Of a stretch of 64,000 bases of DNA, positions 61,409-64,000 are shown piece by piece. Where the stretch lies: contig NZ_RRYD01000014.1 in assembly GCF_004010095.1 (NCBI RefSeq), positions 19,657 to 83,656 on the forward strand. The letters run 5' to 3'. The position numbers and the translations under genes are program-made. Positions within the stretch are counted from its first letter, which is position 1, and the number at the start of each line of letters is the position of its first letter. Source of the DNA: Lacticaseibacillus hulanensis (GTDB taxonomy: Bacteria; Bacillota; Bacilli; Lactobacillales; Lactobacillaceae). Under the pieces are notes generated by a model. It was not told where the DNA came from and ran no database searches. It saw only the letters and a list, made by a program, of their open reading frames with translations.

Positions 61409-61906
61409 ATGCCCGACACAGTTAGCAAGACTCTGTTCGATCCTACAGCGGTATTTGTAACCGAGCAGACAACGCAAGCGGCGATTTTCCAAGAGGTTGC
61501 CGACAAGTTACTCGAGAAACAATATGTAAAACCAGAATTCCTGGCAAATCTCTCGGAGCGCGAGAAGAACTACCCAACCGGCATTGATATGTCAGTAGTT
61601 AACCCGGATTATCCGAACATCGCGATTCCCCACACGGAAGGCGAATTCGTCAATGTCCGTCTGGTTGTTCCTATTAAACTGGTTCACCCAGTAGAATTTC
61701 ACAACATGATTGACCCAACCGATAGCTTCCCAGTTTCATTCCTGTTCATGATTTTGAACAATGATCCTGATGGTCAGGCCAACGTGCTTTCGGAGATCAT
61801 GGGCTTTCTGACCACGACGCCAGCTGAGGACCTACAAAACTTCCTTGGCGAAACTAATCGGGCAGCGATTTACTCGTTCCTGAACACTTATTTCAATCAA
61901 GAGTAA
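61409..61906 (+). CDS. gatA: PTS galactitol-type IIA component
   Basis: Phosphotransfer protein of 165 residues with the EIIA-2 fold. The phosphorylated histidine is His75 in NIAIPHTEGEFV. GGAGGTGAGG lies close before the ATG. First gene of gatABC, 56 bases after its promoter. A hairpin GCTTACAA/TTGTAAGC follows in the gap to gatB. Imports galactitol or galactose together with GatB and GatC; with lacABC next door, galactose yielding galactose-6-phosphate is likely. Confidence 0.9.
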   Translation: MPDTVSKTLFDPTAVFVTEQTTQAAIFQEVADKLLEKQYVKPEFLANLSEREKNYPTGIDMSVVNPDYPNIAIPHTEGEFVNVRLVVPIKLVHPVEFHNMIDPTDSFPVSFLFMILNNDPDGQANVLSEIMGFLTTTPAEDLQNFLGETNRAAIYSFLNTYFNQE

Positions 61907-61981
61907 TACCCGAATTTGCTTACAAATACTTGTAAGCGGTTCGAATAAAAAAATCTTCACACACATTAGGAGGAAATAGTT

Positions 61982-62290
61982 ATGACAGTTCGTATTCTTG
62001 CAGCATGTGGTGCCGGTGTTAACTCCAGCCACCAGATTAAGGATGCTTTGGAAAAGGAAATGAAGAGCCGCGGTTACAATGTACACTGCGACGCAGTCAT
62101 GGTTAAGGATGTCAACGAAGAAATGCTCAGCAACTACGACATCTACGCACAGATTGCCAAGACTGACATGTCCTTCACACCACAGATTCCAGTGGTTGAC
62201 GCAGGTGCTATTCTCTACCGGATGCCAGCAATGGCAAAGCCTGTATACGACAACGTTGAGAAGATCATCAAGGAAAAGGGTTTGAGCTAA
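61982..62290 (+). CDS. gatB: PTS galactitol-type IIB component
   Basis: 102-residue phosphocarrier. Phospho-cysteine Cys9 in ILAACGAGVNSSHQIKDAL, the P-loop-like start of galactitol/lactose-type IIB domains. TAGGAGG lies 8 bases before the ATG. A GGCGGG/CCCGCC hairpin and a T-rich stretch fill the 142-base gap to gatC, which could set different expression of gatAB and gatC. Confidence 0.92.
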   Translation: MTVRILAACGAGVNSSHQIKDALEKEMKSRGYNVHCDAVMVKDVNEEMLSNYDIYAQIAKTDMSFTPQIPVVDAGAILYRMPAMAKPVYDNVEKIIKEKGLS

Positions 62291-62432
62291 ACCGCTCACC
62301 CTTGAGTGACGAGGCGGGTTCATCCCGCCGGTTATAATTCTTGGGTTCCATTAGGTTCCACAGTTCCATTTATTCATTCATTCATTGTTGTTTTGTTGCT
62401 ATTGTTCTCTCTGTAAGGGGTGAGAAAGTCTT

Positions 62433-63872
62433 ATGCTAAACACTATTATTGACGTGTCAAACAAGGTCTTTAAACCAATTATCGACCTTGGTGCTGCGCC
62501 TATTATGCTGATTGTCCTGACGCTCATTGCGTGGGCAGTCGGGGTTAACTTCTTCCACGCTCTCGAAGGTGGTATCAAGCTAGCTATTGCGCTGACCGCT
62601 ATCTCCAGCATCATCAACTTGCTGACTAACGCGTTCCAGCCTGCTGTTGCTGCTTTCGTTAAGTCAACCGGTCTCCACCTGGGTACTACCGACCTTGGGT
62701 GGGCACCACTGGCCACAATCACTTGGGGTTCTCCATATACCCTGTTCTTCCTGTTGATTATGGTTATCGTCAACATCGCTATGTTGACCCTCAAGTTTAC
62801 CGACACACTGGATGTTGATATTTTCGATATCTGGCACATGTCCTTCACCGGTTTGCTGGCTATGTACTTCGGTGCAAACCTGCTCACCGGTACGTTGCTC
62901 GTTATCTTCATCGGGGTTATGAAGATCTTCAACTCTGACCTGATGAAGCCTACCTTCAACGACCTGCTGGGTAACTGGGACAACCCAATGACCACTACCC
63001 ACTTGAACTACATGATGAACCCAATCATCATGGTCTTTAACAAGATTTTCGACGTCGTCTTCCCATGGCTCGACAAATACGACTTCGACGCTGCTAAGTT
63101 GAACGAAAAGATTGGTTTCTGGGGTTCCCGTTTCGCCATTGGTGTTTACCTTGGTGTCTTCATCGGTCTACTCGGTCACCAGCCTATTGGTAACATCTTC
63201 ACACTGGCATTCACAGCCGCAACCTGCTTGGAACTCTTCTCTCTGATCGGTTCTTGGTTCATTGCTTCTGTTGAACCTCTGTCACAAGGTATCACCGACT
63301 TCGCTACCAAGCACCTGAACGGCCGTGTATTCAACATCGGGCTTGACTGGCCATTCATTGCCGGCCGTGCTGAAATCTGGGCAGCCTGCAACGTCCTGGC
63401 ACCAATCATGCTGGCCGAAGCTCTGGTTCTCCCAGGCAACACCATCCTTCCACTTGGTGGGATCATCGGGATGGGTGTTACTCCTGCACTGCTGGTTGTC
63501 ACCCGTGGTCGTCTGCTCCGTATGATTATCATCGGTGCTATTGAACTCCCACTCTTCCTGTGGGCTGGTTCCCTTTCCGCTCCATTCGTTACATCTACTG
63601 CCGCAAAGATTGCGCCTAACATGTTGAGTGGTGTTTCCAAGGGTGCCATGATTTCTTCCTCCACTAAGGAAGGTCCTATCGAACAGTTCATCGCTTACCT
63701 TCTTGGTAAGGGGCAAGGTGGCGACATGAAGATGCTCATGTTCTTCTTCCTCGCTATGGTTGCTTACGTTGCCATCTTCATGTGGTACCGTCACGAAATG
63801 CTCAAGCGTAACACTGAATACGCTAAGCAGGGCTTCAAGGTTAACCCAGACGTTATGCTGAAGACCAAGTAG
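62433..63872 (+). CDS. gatC: PTS galactitol-type IIC component
   Basis: Sugar-translocating membrane component of 479 residues with about ten to twelve helices. The sequence shows GatC features such as FKPIIDLGAAPIMLIVLTLIA at the start and RAEIWAACNVLAPIMLAEA and GNTILPLGGIIGMGVTPALLV in the second half. Codons are strongly biased, as in highly expressed genes. AAGGGG precedes the ATG. A terminator closes the operon. Confidence 0.94.
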   Translation: MLNTIIDVSNKVFKPIIDLGAAPIMLIVLTLIAWAVGVNFFHALEGGIKLAIALTAISSIINLLTNAFQPAVAAFVKSTGLHLGTTDLGWAPLATITWGSPYTLFFLLIMVIVNIAMLTLKFTDTLDVDIFDIWHMSFTGLLAMYFGANLLTGTLLVIFIGVMKIFNSDLMKPTFNDLLGNWDNPMTTTHLNYMMNPIIMVFNKIFDVVFPWLDKYDFDAAKLNEKIGFWGSRFAIGVYLGVFIGLLGHQPIGNIFTLAFTAATCLELFSLIGSWFIASVEPLSQGITDFATKHLNGRVFNIGLDWPFIAGRAEIWAACNVLAPIMLAEALVLPGNTILPLGGIIGMGVTPALLVVTRGRLLRMIIIGAIELPLFLWAGSLSAPFVTSTAAKIAPNMLSGVSKGAMISSSTKEGPIEQFIAYLLGKGQGGDMKMLMFFFLAMVAYVAIFMWYRHEMLKRNTEYAKQGFKVNPDVMLKTK

Positions 63873-63890
63873 TCGATTGACTACAACCAA

Positions 63891-63921
63891 AAGGATCCGC
63901 AATACTGCGGGTTCTTTTTTT
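63891..63921 (+). terminator. Terminator of the gat operon
   Basis: GGATCCGCA pairs with TGCGGGTTC (with wobble pairs), loop ATAC, then a run of seven or more T. Confidence 0.8.
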
Positions 63922-63934
63922 GTACGACGAATTG

Positions 63935-64000
63935 TCAACTCAAGTGCAACTTTTTACCCAGGTAAACTTCTGATGGCGTCTTCCAGCCTAGGACCTTGCG
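63935..64000 (-). mobile_element. 3' end of an IS30-family transposase gene, cut by the window edge
   Basis: Reading the minus strand from the edge gives RKVLGWKTPSEVYLGKKL, then HLS and a stop, which is the typical C-terminus of IS30-family transposases of lactic acid bacteria. Only 21 codons are inside the window. It lies close behind the gat terminator, so the element's end should fall between about 63.92 and 63.93 kb; the terminal inverted repeat could not be defined. Confidence 0.75.

Overview
The window looks like a chromosomal segment of a fairly GC-rich member of the Lactobacillaceae. The evidence is the gene content (walRKHIJ-htrA-rlmH core genes, a mannose-class PTS with its DUF956 partner, tagatose-6-phosphate pathway genes, sortase A, an exosortase G locus), strong AGGAGG ribosome binding sites, TTG/GTG starts and cre-type catabolite sites. 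Species cannot be named from sequence reading alone. No rRNA, tRNA, CRISPR array or complete insertion sequence was seen. The last 66 bases hold the 3' end of an IS30-type transposase gene.

Layout. 0-2.3 kb: the T subunit and two ATPases of a dedicated ECF transporter. 2.4-11.8 kb: an accessory-looking stretch with two paralogous ArsB/SLC13-type permeases, a SemiSWEET protein, an Asp/Glu racemase homologue, an AlbA_2/ATP-binding regulator, a GNAT acetyltransferase, rlmH and a serine-recombinase relative lacking its catalytic residues. 11.9-23.4 kb: purEKCSQLFMNHD on the minus strand behind one promoter region with several CGAAC boxes. 23.7-26.5 kb: glpK (with a cre site), an EAL-domain protein and Hsp20. 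26.6-27.3 kb: gene-free DNA with a cluster of DnaA boxes. 27.3-36 kb: walRKHIJ, an unrecognised 253-residue protein and htrA. 36.2-39.5 kb: mannose-class PTS (IIAB, IIC, IID, ManO). 40.2-43.3 kb: a lysine riboswitch controlling an amino-acid ABC transporter whose two genes are separated by three tandem 124-base hairpin repeats. 43.4-45.3 kb: a 2-hydroxyacid dehydrogenase and a HAD phosphatase. 45.3-50.6 kb: an exosortase G (XrtG) operon with its Firmicu-CTERM substrate, two glycosyltransferase-type membrane proteins and a pterin-synthase-like protein. 51-57.2 kb: a HesB-like protein, a DUF2798 protein, a DHA2-type exporter, sortase A, a degenerate PTS EIIA and a LacI regulator. 57.2-58.1 kb: a 950-base gene-free block packed with nested inverted repeats. 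58.1-63.9 kb: lacC, lacB, lacA and lacR divergent from a galactitol-type PTS (gatA, gatB, gatC).

Functional links. The Gat PTS would import and phosphorylate galactose or galactitol. LacAB isomerise galactose-6-phosphate and LacC phosphorylates tagatose-6-phosphate; the aldolase (lacD) is not in the window. The lysine riboswitch predicts that the SBP-permease/ATPase pair imports lysine or a related basic amino acid. The XrtG operon encodes substrate, processing enzyme and sugar-transfer functions in one translationally coupled unit, which suggests a processed and possibly glycosylated surface protein.

The two most unusual signals are both non-coding. One is the set of tandem hairpins at 42.09-42.46 kb, in which a 10-bp helix differs completely between copies yet stays perfectly complementary. 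The other is the multibranched inverted-repeat block at 57.2-58.0 kb, which may be a large structured RNA or a MITE-like element.
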